DNA of 64,000 nt from Paenibacillus sp. J31TS4 (GCF_018403265.1 NZ_BOSI01000002.1:806001-870000), one strand, 5' to 3'. Shown: positions 19,901-30,331, numbered from the stretch's first letter. Numbers and translations are program-made. The notes: generated from the sequence alone by a model not told the origin.

Positions 19901-22900
19901 ATGCGAAAATGGCTGATCGCTGCCCTCGCTCTTGCACTTGCGGTCTCACCGGGCTTGCCCGCGCAGGCCGCAAGCGGCGCGGGAGCGAATGCCCGTCAAG
20001 AAGCGGGTTCCGTCTCCAAGCCCCTTATCGAGCATTCCCAGACGAAATGGAAAGTGCTGCCGAAATGGACGGAGGCTCCGGTCATCGACGGTTTGTTGAA
20101 CGAACCGGCCTGGGGCGGGGCGTCTGAGCTGGACGATTTTCGAACGGCGTACTATAACGAGCCGTCGGGCAACGGGCCGGTCTACAAGGCGGCGTTCGAC
20201 CAGGAGACGTTGTACATCGGAGGCTCCTTCGACTCCGCGGATAAACCGCTGCTGGAGAAAATCGAAATTCTGGTCAGCACCGCTTCCTCGGGGGAAGCGC
20301 ATCATGTGATCAGTCTGCCGGTCTCCCTGCTTGCCGTGCCGACCAAAACGGACTGGAACGTCGGCAGAGAGTTGGCGAAGGAAAATCCGCAGCGGACGGA
20401 GGTGCAGACGTTCGCCCACGGGACGGCGGATGCCGAAGGGAGAACCTATATCGAGGCAGCCATTCCGCTCGCCTCCTTGGGAGCGGGAGCGGTCGCGCCG
20501 GGGACCGAGTGGCGAATGAACATCGTACACGTTTACCGCATCAACACGAAGCCGCTATTGTCGTGGGTTCCGATCCGGACCTCCAACTATTGGGACACCG
20601 GGGGAATCGTGAATCTGAAGGCGAATGTCGTAGACGAAGGCCGGCTTGGCAGCGTCTTCTTCGAGCGTCCGCCGGTTGGGCAGCCATGGACGCCTCAGGA
20701 GACGGAATGGCGATATGCCGGCTTCACCGAGAAAGTGTTGAGTGTCAAACGGATGAATGCCATTCATCCGGTCAAAACGACGTTTGAGGTGCAATGGAAG
20801 ACGCCCACATCGAACTGGCGAACGCTAGAGACCGTCGTCCCGGAGATGGCGGGAGACCGCTGCACGCTGACGATCCGGCATCCCGAGCCGCTGGAGAACG
20901 GGCTGTACCAGCTCAAGGTGATTGCTATGCGGGATAACGGTCCCGCGGATGGCTACTTTACGATCGTTACCTTTGACCGCAGCGGCATGATCGCAGCTGG
21001 GATCGAGCAGGCCCGGCTTGGTCTGCCTTCGGATGGGGATGCTATCGTCCCCCCGGCGCCCGCCTCCGCGGAGGTGGAGGCTGTCATGGCCGTCATTCCG
21101 GACCGGACGGGGTTCATTTTTACGGGGCTGCCCGAGATGCCGGAGCTGCATCCTTACCAGCTGTATACGTTATCTTCCGACCGCCGGAGCATGGTCGCGG
21201 CCAAAACGAAGACTGTCTATCCGAACGAACGGTATCCGGAGACGAAATCGATGACGGCCGTCAACCGCAAAGGAGAGACCGTCGACTATCCGTACTATGA
21301 GGATGCCGAAGGAAAGCGGTATTTCCTATCCGCTCACCTCTGGTATCTGCAGAAAGACTGGGCGGTGGCGGAGACAGAGAAAATCGCCAAAAAGGATCCG
21401 CTGGGCGCGGCCCGTCTGCTGCTCGCATTCGCAGAAAAATACGAGGGCTACGTACCGACAACCGACTATATCTGGCACAACTATCCGATCAGCATCGATT
21501 CAGGTCCGCCCTATAACTACTGGGGCGGCATGTGGTACCGCTGGTCGGCCGGCGAGCTGAACAGCCTCCGCCCGCTGCTCCGCGCCTACGAGCTCGTGAA
21601 GAAGACGAACGCACTTCAGGTGCTGAGCCAGGAGAAGGGAATCGACGTGGAGAAACAGCTGGTTGAGCAGATGATCGTGCCTTCGGTGGACTATATTCTC
21701 AGCTATCCCGGCATGCTCAGCAACATGAACTATACCCAGTGGCTCGGACTGATCGACGCGAGCAGAGCGATCCGAGAACCGGACTACATTCATCTGGCGT
21801 TCGAATGGATGCGTGCCTATATGGAAACACAGTTCCTCTCGGACGGCTATTGGAAGGAGGTGGCACCATCCTACCACGTCCAGTCGACGAACGGTCTCGG
21901 AACGGCCGCCGCCGCCCTGAACGGCTACAGCGATCCCGCAGGCTACGTATCGCCGCGGTCGGGAGTCCGGTTCGACAATCTGCAGCTGCAAAGCAACTAT
22001 CCGATCATCCAAAAGTCGCTCACCAACAACAACCTGCTCGTCTATCCGGACGGGAAGCTGCTGCCTATCCAGGATTCCTGGGCGGCCGACAAGTCGCCGG
22101 CGCCGATGCTGGACGCCGGGTCGCTGCTGATGCCGGCGGCCGGTATCGGCAGGCTGGCGGACGGCAAGGGCGCGGACCAAACCCAGCTGTATCTCCAGTT
22201 CGCGCCCAAATACGGCCATAACCATTACGATCCGCTGCAGCTTAATCTGTATGCCCGGGGCCAAGAGCTGCTGCCGGATATCGGCTATACGTATACGAAA
22301 TACCGGGAATTCTCCTTATCCACTATGGGGCACAACACCGTGGTCGTCGACAGCCATGATATGGAGATGAGTGCGGACGCCAAGCATGGCGGGAGCATCC
22401 AGACGTTTGCTCCGTCCGGTCTCGTGCAGGTCATGCGTGCGGATCAGAGCAACGCTTATACGGCAGTTGACCGGTACAGCCGGGAACCGTGGTCCATTCC
22501 GTTCCCGGGTGCGGACAACGGACAGGGCTATGTCGTGGACCTGTTCCGGGTATCCGGCGGCAGCCGGCACGAGTACACGCTCCAGGGGGATGCCAATCGG
22601 GACGCCGAGTTCCGGACCGATCTCGCCGCCGAGCCTTACGGGCCGTATCTGCTCCCGCCCGGCACCCAGGTTCGCGAGCCGGAGCAGTTCAACGACCGCG
22701 GCGATGCCGAGGGCCATTATTACGGCTATATCGGCGTCAAGGACGTCCGCAAGGTCAGCTTGACGGACGACCGGTACGACGTCACGCTGGCTACGTCCGA
22801 GGGAGGAGCGGAGAAGGCGAAGCTCAAGATTACCGGTTTGCTCGAGCCGGGCAGCAACGAGCTGTTTCTCGCTCGCTCGCCGTCACTTCGTTCCACGCGG

Positions 22901-25900
22901 CTTCTCGGGCGAAACGGCGATACGAACGACGAGGCGGCCAAATACGATATGCCGAAGCTGGTGCTGCGAAGGGAAGGCACCGGCCTGAAGAGCACCTTCG
23001 TGACGGCGATGGAGCCGTACCAGGGGACGGCGGGGCCGATTATCGAGTCGATCGAGCGGCTGACGCCGGCTTCCGGTCCCGAAGGGGCCGTGGCGGTCCG
23101 GGTGACCTACGGCGATACGACGGATATCCTGCTCAGTGCCCCGGGAGGCAGCGAAGAACCTCTGGTCGTGGAGGATTTGACGCTGCAGGGAGAGATGGGT
23201 TTCATCCGGCTGGTCAACGGCACCGTAGCGTCGATGCAGCTGATCGGCGGCACCCGGCTGGCCAAGGGCAGTCATGTCCTTACCGGAGAAGGACCCGCGG
23301 CGGGAACGATCACGGCCACGAAGCGGAGAGCGAACGGCGATGCCTATGACGGGGTCGTTACGGATGCGCCGTTCCGCTCAGAGACGGCGGCAGCGGTCAA
23401 GGGAAGGTATGTAGTCGTCACCCATCCGGATGCGACCACGAACGGCTACCGGATTCAGGAGATGCGGGATGAGGGAGGGCGTGCGGCAATCGTCTTCGCG
23501 GAGCATGATCCTGGGTTCGACCTGCAGCCGGACGGCTCCTCGAGCATGGCGTTCTATCCGGCCAAGTCGTGGACAGGAACGCACACGTTCCGGGTCGACA
23601 ACGTCGAGGTGCTCGATACGAACCCGCTGCAGGCGGTAAGCATTGAGGCCTCCAGGAAGGAGCTGCTGCAGGGCGAGACGGCGGCGCTGTCCGTTTCGCC
23701 GGTGCTTCGGGACGGCCGGCCCGCTCCTGCGGCGGCGGTTCAGACGACGTACACAAGCAGCGACCCGGCCGTCGCGGAGGTCGATGCCTCCGGCACGATT
23801 ACTGCGATAGGGGATGGCTCCGCGCTGATTACGGTCTCCGTTTCCTACAACGGGACGACGAAGACGGCTGAGGTGTGGATGACCTCGCAGGCCCGCGACT
23901 ACCAAGCGGCCGGCTTCATCGATCTGCCGGTTCGGGAGCAATCGGCGCCGACCCTGTATGTGGGAGGCTCGAACACGGTTCAGTTCGAGGCGAACGAGGC
24001 GGGAGGGTCCATTGCCTTCGAGTTCGAGACCGGCAAGGAGGCGGTCTACGAGGTCGGCATCAAGCCGTTCCTGGCCGCCAGCTACGGCATATACAAAGTG
24101 CTGCTCGACGGAGAGGAGACGGAGACCGTCAACTTCTATGGGACGACGGGCGCCTCCAACGTCTTCCTCCCTGTCGGGACGAAGGCGCTATCTCCCGGCA
24201 AGCACACGCTTACCTTCGTGAACGCCGGTAAGGACGCCCGTTCCTCCAACTTCAAATTCGGGGTGCGGGAGCTGGAATGGAAGGAACGGGCGCTGGACGC
24301 TCCGCCTCTTAGCTTTTCTCGCGAGGCTGCCCAAGCAAGTGAGGCGGTTGTGCTCTCCTTTCCGGACGCTCCGGATTGGCGAGCCGGCCTCGTCGGCGTG
24401 AGCGTGAACGGGGCGGAACTGGTGCCGGCACTCTACTCCGCTCAGCCCGGGTCGGTCACGTTTGCGCCGGGTGCACTCGGCGAAAGCGGGAGCAAGCGGG
24501 TCGTTCTCCGGTCAGCCGGCTACCGGCCGGCCGGCGCGGAGATGCAGCTGCTCGGCTCCTCCGCACTCGCGGAGCTGACGATCGACCAGGGGTCATTCGT
24601 TCCCGCCTTCCGCCCGTCCGAGCGGGACTACGCCGTCTCTGTCGGCCCCGATATGGCGGCGGCGACGATTACGGCCCGCGCGCTGCAGCCGGATGCCGCC
24701 ATCACGTTCGCCGGTCAATCCTTCACCGGAACGGCGGAGCAGACCGTCGCGCTGCATCCCGGGGCAAACGAGCTGCCGATCCTCGTGACTGCTTCGGACG
24801 GAGGCACGTCGGCGTACCGGCTGGCCGTCTACCGAAGCGAGCGGCAGGCCGGATCAGCCGGCACGGTGACGGGCACGGTCTACGGCCCGGGGAACCGGCC
24901 GGTGGCAGGCGCCAAGGTGTACGTGTCCGGCTACGCTTCGGCGGCCGTGTACACGGATGCAACCGGGGCGTATCGGCTGCCGGACGCCCCGGCGGGTCCC
25001 CGGCGCCTGGCCGTGACCGCTCCCGGGTATACGCCTTATCTATCCGACGTCTTCACGGTGCCGGCGGGAGGAATGGCTGTCGTCGACGCCGTGCTCGGCG
25101 ACACGATGCCGCCGTCGCTTGAGGTGACGCAGCCGTATGTGGCGGCCGGCAAGCCGGTCTATGTATCGGCGCCCGAGCCGCTCCGGCTGCTCCTCGTCCC
25201 CGAAGGGACCCCGAGCGATCCGGCTTCGCTGGAAGCGGCGGCGGCCGGGCCGAACGGCTCGTCGGCGAATGTGCCGGCCGGTCCGCGCGAGGAGCTGCCG
25301 ACCGCCGGGATGTCCGCGGGACGGTACGCGCTGTACGGGCTTGACCAGGGCGGGAACCTCTCCGCCGCGCCGGTGAGAATTACACTTATCGAATCGGGCC
25401 TCGACACCTTGGACAACGATTATCCGCTCATCGGGTACACCGGCCAGTGGCAGGCATATTCGGGCAATTACATCGGCGGGGAAAGTCTCCTGTCGAGAAG
25501 CACCGGAGCCGTCGCCGAAATTCCGTTCTACGGGGCGGAGGCGCAATGGATCGGTGCTCGGAACGGTATGTACGGTATCGCGGAGGTGTATCTAGACGGA
25601 GTATTCGTCAAGAAGGTCGATCTGTACAGCCCCTCGCTGCAAACGAAGCAGGAGCTGTATGGGACGGGGCCGCTCGCGCCGGGCGTGCATGTCCTCCGGA
25701 TCGTCGCCTCCGGCGAGAAGAACCCGGCGTCCACCGGAACGCTCGTTTCCTTCGACGCTCTGCGGGTTACGGACCTGGGGCTGGAACGGCCAGTGCTCTC
25801 GTCCGTCACGGCCGGGCCTGTTGCGGCGGGAACGCCGGTTGCGGCAACGAGCTCTACGGACGGCATGCTGTACCTCGTGGCGTCTGGTACCCAACCGAAC

Positions 25901-26485
25901 CGGACCGCTCTGGAGCAGGCCGTGACGACTGTCGGGGAGGCGGTATACGGAGTCAAAGCGTCTGCACTCGCCGGGGTGCCTGCGGAGCTGCCGACCGCGG
26001 GCATGGTGCCGGGTAGATATACCGTCTTCGCCGTCGGGACGGATGGCGGGGTGTCCGCAGGTTCGGACCCGATTGCCGTCATCGATCCGGCTCAGAACGC
26101 CGTTGACAGCGACAGTCCGCTGGTCACCTACTTAGGCAGCTGGACGACCGTCAAGGACGCCCGCATGTATGGCGGCAGTGAGAGAATCGGCACCGCGCAC
26201 GGTGCAGTCGTCGACATTCCCTTCTACGGGACGCGGGCGGCTCTATACGGGACCAAGGCTTCGAACGGAGGCCTGGCGGAGATCTACGTGGACGGGGTGC
26301 TTGCAGCGAACTACGATTACTACTCGGGAGGCACCGGCGTCCCGCATTCCCTTCTATGGGAAATAGGGGACCTGCCGCCGGGTCCGCACACGCTGCGCAT
26401 CGTGAACACGGGGCAGAAGAATCCGCTCTCGGTTAATACGTGGATCCGTTTCGATGTCCTCCGGACGGAAGGGAGTGCTTCCTGA
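19901..26485 (+). CDS. Giant secreted heparinase II/III-like protein with CBM9-like and C-terminal repeat modules
   Basis: The 2194-residue protein starts at 19901 (GATAGGAGG upstream) with a signal peptide ending PAQA. Modules in order: a CBM9/DOMON-like domain (about 50-245, from APVIDGLLNEPAW); an alpha-helical region and a heparinase II/III-like beta domain with HNHYDPLQLNLYARG and STMGHNTVVVD (about 770-810); a Big_2 domain (about 1243-1327); a carbohydrate-binding-like beta domain (about 1335-1460); a cadherin-like domain (about 1553-1647); a carboxypeptidase-regulatory-like domain (about 1653-1735); and two similar units of about 220 residues to the end. A polysaccharide lyase acting on an acidic glycan is the likely role. 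The substrate cannot be read from sequence. No SLH or LPXTG anchor is seen. Confidence 0.85.
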   Translation: MRKWLIAALALALAVSPGLPAQAASGAGANARQEAGSVSKPLIEHSQTKWKVLPKWTEAPVIDGLLNEPAWGGASELDDFRTAYYNEPSGNGPVYKAAFDQETLYIGGSFDSADKPLLEKIEILVSTASSGEAHHVISLPVSLLAVPTKTDWNVGRELAKENPQRTEVQTFAHGTADAEGRTYIEAAIPLASLGAGAVAPGTEWRMNIVHVYRINTKPLLSWVPIRTSNYWDTGGIVNLKANVVDEGRLGSVFFERPPVGQPWTPQETEWRYAGFTEKVLSVKRMNAIHPVKTTFEVQWKTPTSNWRTLETVVPEMAGDRCTLTIRHPEPLENGLYQLKVIAMRDNGPADGYFTIVTFDRSGMIAAGIEQARLGLPSDGDAIVPPAPASAEVEAVMAVIPDRTGFIFTGLPEMPELHPYQLYTLSSDRRSMVAAKTKTVYPNERYPETKSMTAVNRKGETVDYPYYEDAEGKRYFLSAHLWYLQKDWAVAETEKIAKKDPLGAARLLLAFAEKYEGYVPTTDYIWHNYPISIDSGPPYNYWGGMWYRWSAGELNSLRPLLRAYELVKKTNALQVLSQEKGIDVEKQLVEQMIVPSVDYILSYPGMLSNMNYTQWLGLIDASRAIREPDYIHLAFEWMRAYMETQFLSDGYWKEVAPSYHVQSTNGLGTAAAALNGYSDPAGYVSPRSGVRFDNLQLQSNYPIIQKSLTNNNLLVYPDGKLLPIQDSWAADKSPAPMLDAGSLLMPAAGIGRLADGKGADQTQLYLQFAPKYGHNHYDPLQLNLYARGQELLPDIGYTYTKYREFSLSTMGHNTVVVDSHDMEMSADAKHGGSIQTFAPSGLVQVMRADQSNAYTAVDRYSREPWSIPFPGADNGQGYVVDLFRVSGGSRHEYTLQGDANRDAEFRTDLAAEPYGPYLLPPGTQVREPEQFNDRGDAEGHYYGYIGVKDVRKVSLTDDRYDVTLATSEGGAEKAKLKITGLLEPGSNELFLARSPSLRSTRLLGRNGDTNDEAAKYDMPKLVLRREGTGLKSTFVTAMEPYQGTAGPIIESIERLTPASGPEGAVAVRVTYGDTTDILLSAPGGSEEPLVVEDLTLQGEMGFIRLVNGTVASMQLIGGTRLAKGSHVLTGEGPAAGTITATKRRANGDAYDGVVTDAPFRSETAAAVKGRYVVVTHPDATTNGYRIQEMRDEGGRAAIVFAEHDPGFDLQPDGSSSMAFYPAKSWTGTHTFRVDNVEVLDTNPLQAVSIEASRKELLQGETAALSVSPVLRDGRPAPAAAVQTTYTSSDPAVAEVDASGTITAIGDGSALITVSVSYNGTTKTAEVWMTSQARDYQAAGFIDLPVREQSAPTLYVGGSNTVQFEANEAGGSIAFEFETGKEAVYEVGIKPFLAASYGIYKVLLDGEETETVNFYGTTGASNVFLPVGTKALSPGKHTLTFVNAGKDARSSNFKFGVRELEWKERALDAPPLSFSREAAQASEAVVLSFPDAPDWRAGLVGVSVNGAELVPALYSAQPGSVTFAPGALGESGSKRVVLRSAGYRPAGAEMQLLGSSALAELTIDQGSFVPAFRPSERDYAVSVGPDMAAATITARALQPDAAITFAGQSFTGTAEQTVALHPGANELPILVTASDGGTSAYRLAVYRSERQAGSAGTVTGTVYGPGNRPVAGAKVYVSGYASAAVYTDATGAYRLPDAPAGPRRLAVTAPGYTPYLSDVFTVPAGGMAVVDAVLGDTMPPSLEVTQPYVAAGKPVYVSAPEPLRLLLVPEGTPSDPASLEAAAAGPNGSSANVPAGPREELPTAGMSAGRYALYGLDQGGNLSAAPVRITLIESGLDTLDNDYPLIGYTGQWQAYSGNYIGGESLLSRSTGAVAEIPFYGAEAQWIGARNGMYGIAEVYLDGVFVKKVDLYSPSLQTKQELYGTGPLAPGVHVLRIVASGEKNPASTGTLVSFDALRVTDLGLERPVLSSVTAGPVAAGTPVAATSSTDGMLYLVASGTQPNRTALEQAVTTVGEAVYGVKASALAGVPAELPTAGMVPGRYTVFAVGTDGGVSAGSDPIAVIDPAQNAVDSDSPLVTYLGSWTTVKDARMYGGSERIGTAHGAVVDIPFYGTRAALYGTKASNGGLAEIYVDGVLAANYDYYSGGTGVPHSLLWEIGDLPPGPHTLRIVNTGQKNPLSVNTWIRFDVLRTEGSAS

Positions 26486-26503
26486 CGGACCTGCGCTGGC
26501 GAC

Positions 26504-26547
26504 TCACACACAAAAGACCCGCCTGCCGGCGGGTCTTTTGTGTGTGA
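26504..26547. terminator. Bidirectional terminator with a perfect 20-bp stem
   Basis: TCACACACAAAAGACCCGCC and its exact reverse complement flank a TGCC loop. The AAAAG/CTTTT segments lie within the stem. It separates the giant lyase gene from the converging SLH gene. Confidence 0.85.
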
Positions 26548-26649
26548 CGGGAACGGCACGGGGCGCGAAGCTGTCGCCGAGAGGGCAGCGCTTCTCTGCC
26601 AGCGGCCGCTCCTGTTCGCGACGGCAGTTTGGGCGGGTACCGGCCTCCG

Positions 26650-27327
26650 TCAACGGGTGGAGGACGACGAGCCGTTATCCGGCTTGTGATCCTTCTTGTG
26701 CGACTCCAGGAAGCCGATGGCCTGGTGCACCATGCCGGCTGCCTCGGACCGCGTGACCGCGTCCTTCGGGCGGAAAAAGCCTTCCTTGTCGAGATTGGCG
26801 AGCCGGGTGAGCAGCAGCTGTTGGATGCTGCCGGCGTAAGCCGGGTCCAGCTTGTCTTGATCGGTGATGTTGATATACATCATGATCATCGGGAAGGGTC
26901 CTTCCAGATTGACGGCGCTGACCAGCAGATGGGCGAACTGCTCGCGGGTCATCGGCTGATTCGGGTCGATGCTCCGGTCGAGCGGCAGGCCGTTCAACTT
27001 GGCGATGACGAATGCTTCGGCATACCAGGCGTTGTCGGCGACCTTGTCGAACGAATCGCTTGCCTTGGGCTCTTTGATGAACCGCAGCGAATCGATGTTC
27101 AGCCCGAGTCCCTTTACGATCAACTGGACCGCTTGGGCGGACGTCATCGTTCCTTTCGGATCGAATAGGTCGTTGCCGATGCCGCTTACAACGCCGCGTT
27201 CCTCCAAGGCGCGGATCTGCGCCTCGTAAGGATCGCCGGCCGTATCGGAAAAAGCGAACGCGGACGAGGACAGAGTCAGGCCCAGCACGAGCGCCAGCGG
27301 GAGGACCATTCTGCGTTTGTTCTTCAT
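26650..27327 (-). CDS. S-layer-homology (SLH) domain protein
   Basis: This 225-residue secreted protein starts behind CAGGAGGTGAGAAC. The signal peptide ends near AFAF. Two to three SLH-like units follow: the DPYEAQIRALEERGVVSGIGNDLFDPKGTMTSAQA type is clear at residues 33-75, a second is near 85-140 (MTREQFAHLLV), and a third weaker one ends with FFRPKDAVTRSEAAGMV. There is no other domain, so it is an SLH-only cell-wall-associated protein. A polar tail (KKDHKPDNGSSSSTR) ends it. The ligand may be pyruvylated wall polymer, as for SLH domains generally. Confidence 0.85.
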   Translation of the reverse strand: MKNKRRMVLPLALVLGLTLSSSAFAFSDTAGDPYEAQIRALEERGVVSGIGNDLFDPKGTMTSAQAVQLIVKGLGLNIDSLRFIKEPKASDSFDKVADNAWYAEAFVIAKLNGLPLDRSIDPNQPMTREQFAHLLVSAVNLEGPFPMIMMYINITDQDKLDPAYAGSIQQLLLTRLANLDKEGFFRPKDAVTRSEAAGMVHQAIGFLESHKKDHKPDNGSSSSTR

Positions 27328-27382
27328 GTTCTCACCTCCTGTAACGATAGACGGGGCTGTCTATCCAAATGTTGCAACTTGT

Positions 27383-27411
27383 TTGCAACCTCGTGAAGAG
27401 CCGCGTATACT
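27383..27411 (+). promoter_or_regulatory. Promoter of the alpha/beta hydrolase gene
   Basis: TTGCAA (27383-27388) and TATACT (27406-27411) are exactly 17 bases apart. They lie 26 bases before the ATG at 27437. Confidence 0.7.
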
Positions 27412-27436
27412 GGTGTCGAAAAGGAGGGAACCGACG

Positions 27437-28288
27437 ATGAACCAAGCATTCCGATTGGCAATGGGGGAGGACCGGGTGCTGCGGGGAGATTTGTATCCCG
27501 CCAAGGGCACGTCAAGAGGGACCTTACTGATTTGCCACGGCTACAAGGGCTTCAAGGATTGGGGCATGTTTCCGTATGCCGCCGAACAGCTGAGCGAAGG
27601 GCTGGACGTTCTCGCCTTCAATTTTTCTTATAACGGGATCGGCGAGGAGCCGGACACCTTCACGGAGCTGGAGAAGTTCGCGCGCAATACCTATAGCCGG
27701 GAGCTGGAGGACATGACGTTTCTGATGCGCACGCTCGAAGCGGGAGCACTGCCGACCGAACGGAAGCCGCTGGCATCCCCGCTATTTCTGCTTGGCCACA
27801 GCCGGGGCGGCGGCGTCTGCCTTCTGTACGCCTTCGACCATCCGGAGCAGGTGGCGGGCGTCATCAGCTGGAACGGAATTACCGACGTAGATCTGTTCAC
27901 GGACCGGGAAAAGGAACAGATGCGGACGGCAGGCCGGTCCTACGTCGTCAACGCCCGGACGAAGCAGCAGATGCCGCTCGACAAGGAGATCTTGGACGAT
28001 CTTGAGCGCAATCGCGAGCGGTTCGCCATCTTGGAGCGGGCCGGGGATTCCCGAGTGCCGGCCGTGCTCATTCAGGGCGAGAAGGATCATCCTCGCCTGC
28101 TTGCCGGCTCGGAGGAGCTGACGCGCCGCCGTCCCGACATTTCCTGGCTGAAGATTCCGGGGGCGAACCATACGTTCAACGCCAAGCATCCGCTTAGGGA
28201 AGTGCCGCGCGAGCTGGAGCAAGCGATCGAGCTGACGGCGCAATGGATCTCTTCGCAGCTGGAGGGAGCAGGCACGGCCTCTCTATGA
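27437..28288 (+). CDS. Alpha/beta-fold hydrolase (dienelactone hydrolase/esterase-like)
   Basis: This 283-residue cytoplasmic hydrolase starts at 27437, behind AAAAGGAGGG. It has an oxyanion-hole segment ICHGYKGFKDWG, the nucleophile elbow LLGHSRGGG (Ser near 120), a candidate acid in QGEKDHPRL and the catalytic His in PGANHTF. It resembles the uncharacterised prolyl-oligopeptidase-like or acyl hydrolases of Firmicutes. The substrate is unknown. The open frame extends to 27317, but the promoter lies inside that extension. Confidence 0.88.
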   Translation: MNQAFRLAMGEDRVLRGDLYPAKGTSRGTLLICHGYKGFKDWGMFPYAAEQLSEGLDVLAFNFSYNGIGEEPDTFTELEKFARNTYSRELEDMTFLMRTLEAGALPTERKPLASPLFLLGHSRGGGVCLLYAFDHPEQVAGVISWNGITDVDLFTDREKEQMRTAGRSYVVNARTKQQMPLDKEILDDLERNRERFAILERAGDSRVPAVLIQGEKDHPRLLAGSEELTRRRPDISWLKIPGANHTFNAKHPLREVPRELEQAIELTAQWISSQLEGAGTASL

Positions 28289-28402
28289 ACGGCAGGTTTA
28301 CGCAGGTGCCCGTTGGGGTAATGGTTGCTAGGTCGTTTTGCTAGAGACAGGAGGAGAGAGAGTCCGCCGGCGAGCGGACATTGCTAGAGTGGGGGTCATT
28401 TC

Positions 28403-30331
28403 ATGGTGAGGAGAACAAAAGCGGCGGCGTGGGGGAGCAGTCCCTTCGTGCTGTTCACCCTGCTGCTATGGATGAAGATGCTGCTGCTGCGGTATTTTTT
28501 GTTCGGGACGATCGGTTGGCGGGGAGCGGCCGTCGACTTGGGAAGCGTCATTGTGCTCACGGGTCTCGTGGAGCTGGTGACGCCGATCCGCGCGAAGCGC
28601 GCGGTCTATTGGAGCCTAAACGGATTGCTGTCCGTCGTGTTTCTCGCGGCGGCCGTCTACTTCCGGCACTTCGGTTCCGTTGTCATTTATACGTCCTTGT
28701 TTGAGGTCAAGCAGCTGGCGCAGGTGTCCTCTAGCGTCAAAACGACGCTTCGGCCGGAGCATATCCTGTTTTTTGCCGATTTCGCTATCGGCTGGATTCT
28801 CGTAAACTATCTCAAGAAACAAGGAAAGAGCCGGTACGGTGTCCTGCAGATCAGCCGGCTGGCGGCGGCCGTCCTGCTTCTCGTTGGCGCTGCGTCCTCG
28901 ATGAAGCTGGTCAGGGCGGAAGGCCAAATTGCCAACGAGCTCGTTCGAGCGGAGAAGCTCGGCTTCCTGAACTACGAGACGGCCGTTCTGCTGAACGGCA
29001 AGAAGGAAGAAGAATCCAGGCTGACGAGCACGGAGCAGGCGCACCGCATCGCACAGCGGTTGCAGGCGCACTACGGGTACGGTCAACCGACAGGTCCGGT
29101 CGAGCACCCCGCTTATTTTGCCAGCCAGGAGGGCAAGAACGTCCTGGTCTTGCAGCTCGAGGCGTTCCAGGCGTTTCCGCTGCATCTCAAGGTCGGCGGG
29201 CAGGAGGTGACGCCGAATCTGAACCGGCTGATGCAGGAGAGCTTTACCTTCTCCCGCATCTTCCAGCAGATCGGGCAGGGCAATACGTCGGACGCGGAGT
29301 TTCTCGCAAATACGTCCATCTACCCGACGGGGACGATTGCCATGTCGACCGGGTACGGCAACCGCGAACTGCCGAGCCTGCCCAAGCTGCTTAAGGAGAG
29401 AGGCTACGAATCGCTGACGTTCCATGTCAACGCCGTCAAATTCTGGGACCGCGACAAGCTGTATTCGGCGATCGGCTTCGACCGGTATTACGACAAGCCG
29501 GCGTTCACGAACGACCGGTTCAACGAGTTCGGAGCGTCGGACGAGGAGCTGTTCCGGGTCGGCCTGGAGCGGCTGACAGAGCAGCAGCAGAGCGGCAAGC
29601 CTTTCTATGCCCAGATGGTCACGGCGTCGAGCCATCATCCGTTCAAGATACCGAAGGAAAAGGAGACGCTGGCGCTTCCGGAGAAACTGAGTGGAACCGA
29701 GATCGGAAACTACCTGCAGGCCGTCCATTACACGGACAGCGCTCTGGGGCAGCTGATCGAGGGCATGAAGGCAAACGGACTTTGGGACAATACGATGCTC
29801 GTCCTATACGGTGATCATTTCGGCCTCCAGCTCGAGGGCGACGATGTCGAGCTGCTCAAGCAGGAGCTGGGCATTCCGTACCATCCGCTTGTCAGCCGCT
29901 TTAACATTCCTCTCATCATCCATGCGCCGGGCGCCAGCCAGGGAACGGCATACGCCCGGGTAGGCGGCCAGGTGGACATCGCGCCGACGATGGCCAATCT
30001 GCTCGGCATTGCGTTGCCGGACGAGGACATGCTGCCGTTCGGAAGGGATTTGTTGAACAGCAAGCGAAATGTGGTGGGCATGCGGTATTATTTGCCGACG
30101 GGCTCGTTTTTCAACAACGAAATCCTGTTCATTCCCGGCGCTGGCTTCGAGGATGGCAAGGCCATCTCGCTCCATACGCTCGAGCCGGTCGAAGAGTTTT
30201 CTGCGTACCGCCAAGATTATGACTACATTCTCAAGCTGATGAAGCTGTCGGACGAATACGTCAAAGTGCTGCCCAAACGCGACGCCGCGGGGCAGCAAAA
30301 GGCATCTTCGGGGACGGCAGCGGCCAATTGA
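28403..30331 (+). CDS. LTA synthase-family sulfatase-fold membrane enzyme
   Basis: This 642-residue protein has about five N-terminal membrane helices (to about residue 185) and a large extracellular sulfatase-like domain. The catalytic residues of LtaS are conserved: the metal ligand Glu in LQLEAFQ, the nucleophile Thr295 in QGNTSDAEF, and YGDHFG near the end. Family members transfer glycerol-phosphate from phosphatidylglycerol to lipoteichoic acid, or prime it. Which LtaS-type role this one has cannot be decided. GTGGGGGTC precedes the ATG at 28403. A perfect 21-bp hairpin terminator follows the gene. Confidence 0.9.
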   Translation: MVRRTKAAAWGSSPFVLFTLLLWMKMLLLRYFLFGTIGWRGAAVDLGSVIVLTGLVELVTPIRAKRAVYWSLNGLLSVVFLAAAVYFRHFGSVVIYTSLFEVKQLAQVSSSVKTTLRPEHILFFADFAIGWILVNYLKKQGKSRYGVLQISRLAAAVLLLVGAASSMKLVRAEGQIANELVRAEKLGFLNYETAVLLNGKKEEESRLTSTEQAHRIAQRLQAHYGYGQPTGPVEHPAYFASQEGKNVLVLQLEAFQAFPLHLKVGGQEVTPNLNRLMQESFTFSRIFQQIGQGNTSDAEFLANTSIYPTGTIAMSTGYGNRELPSLPKLLKERGYESLTFHVNAVKFWDRDKLYSAIGFDRYYDKPAFTNDRFNEFGASDEELFRVGLERLTEQQQSGKPFYAQMVTASSHHPFKIPKEKETLALPEKLSGTEIGNYLQAVHYTDSALGQLIEGMKANGLWDNTMLVLYGDHFGLQLEGDDVELLKQELGIPYHPLVSRFNIPLIIHAPGASQGTAYARVGGQVDIAPTMANLLGIALPDEDMLPFGRDLLNSKRNVVGMRYYLPTGSFFNNEILFIPGAGFEDGKAISLHTLEPVEEFSAYRQDYDYILKLMKLSDEYVKVLPKRDAAGQQKASSGTAAAN

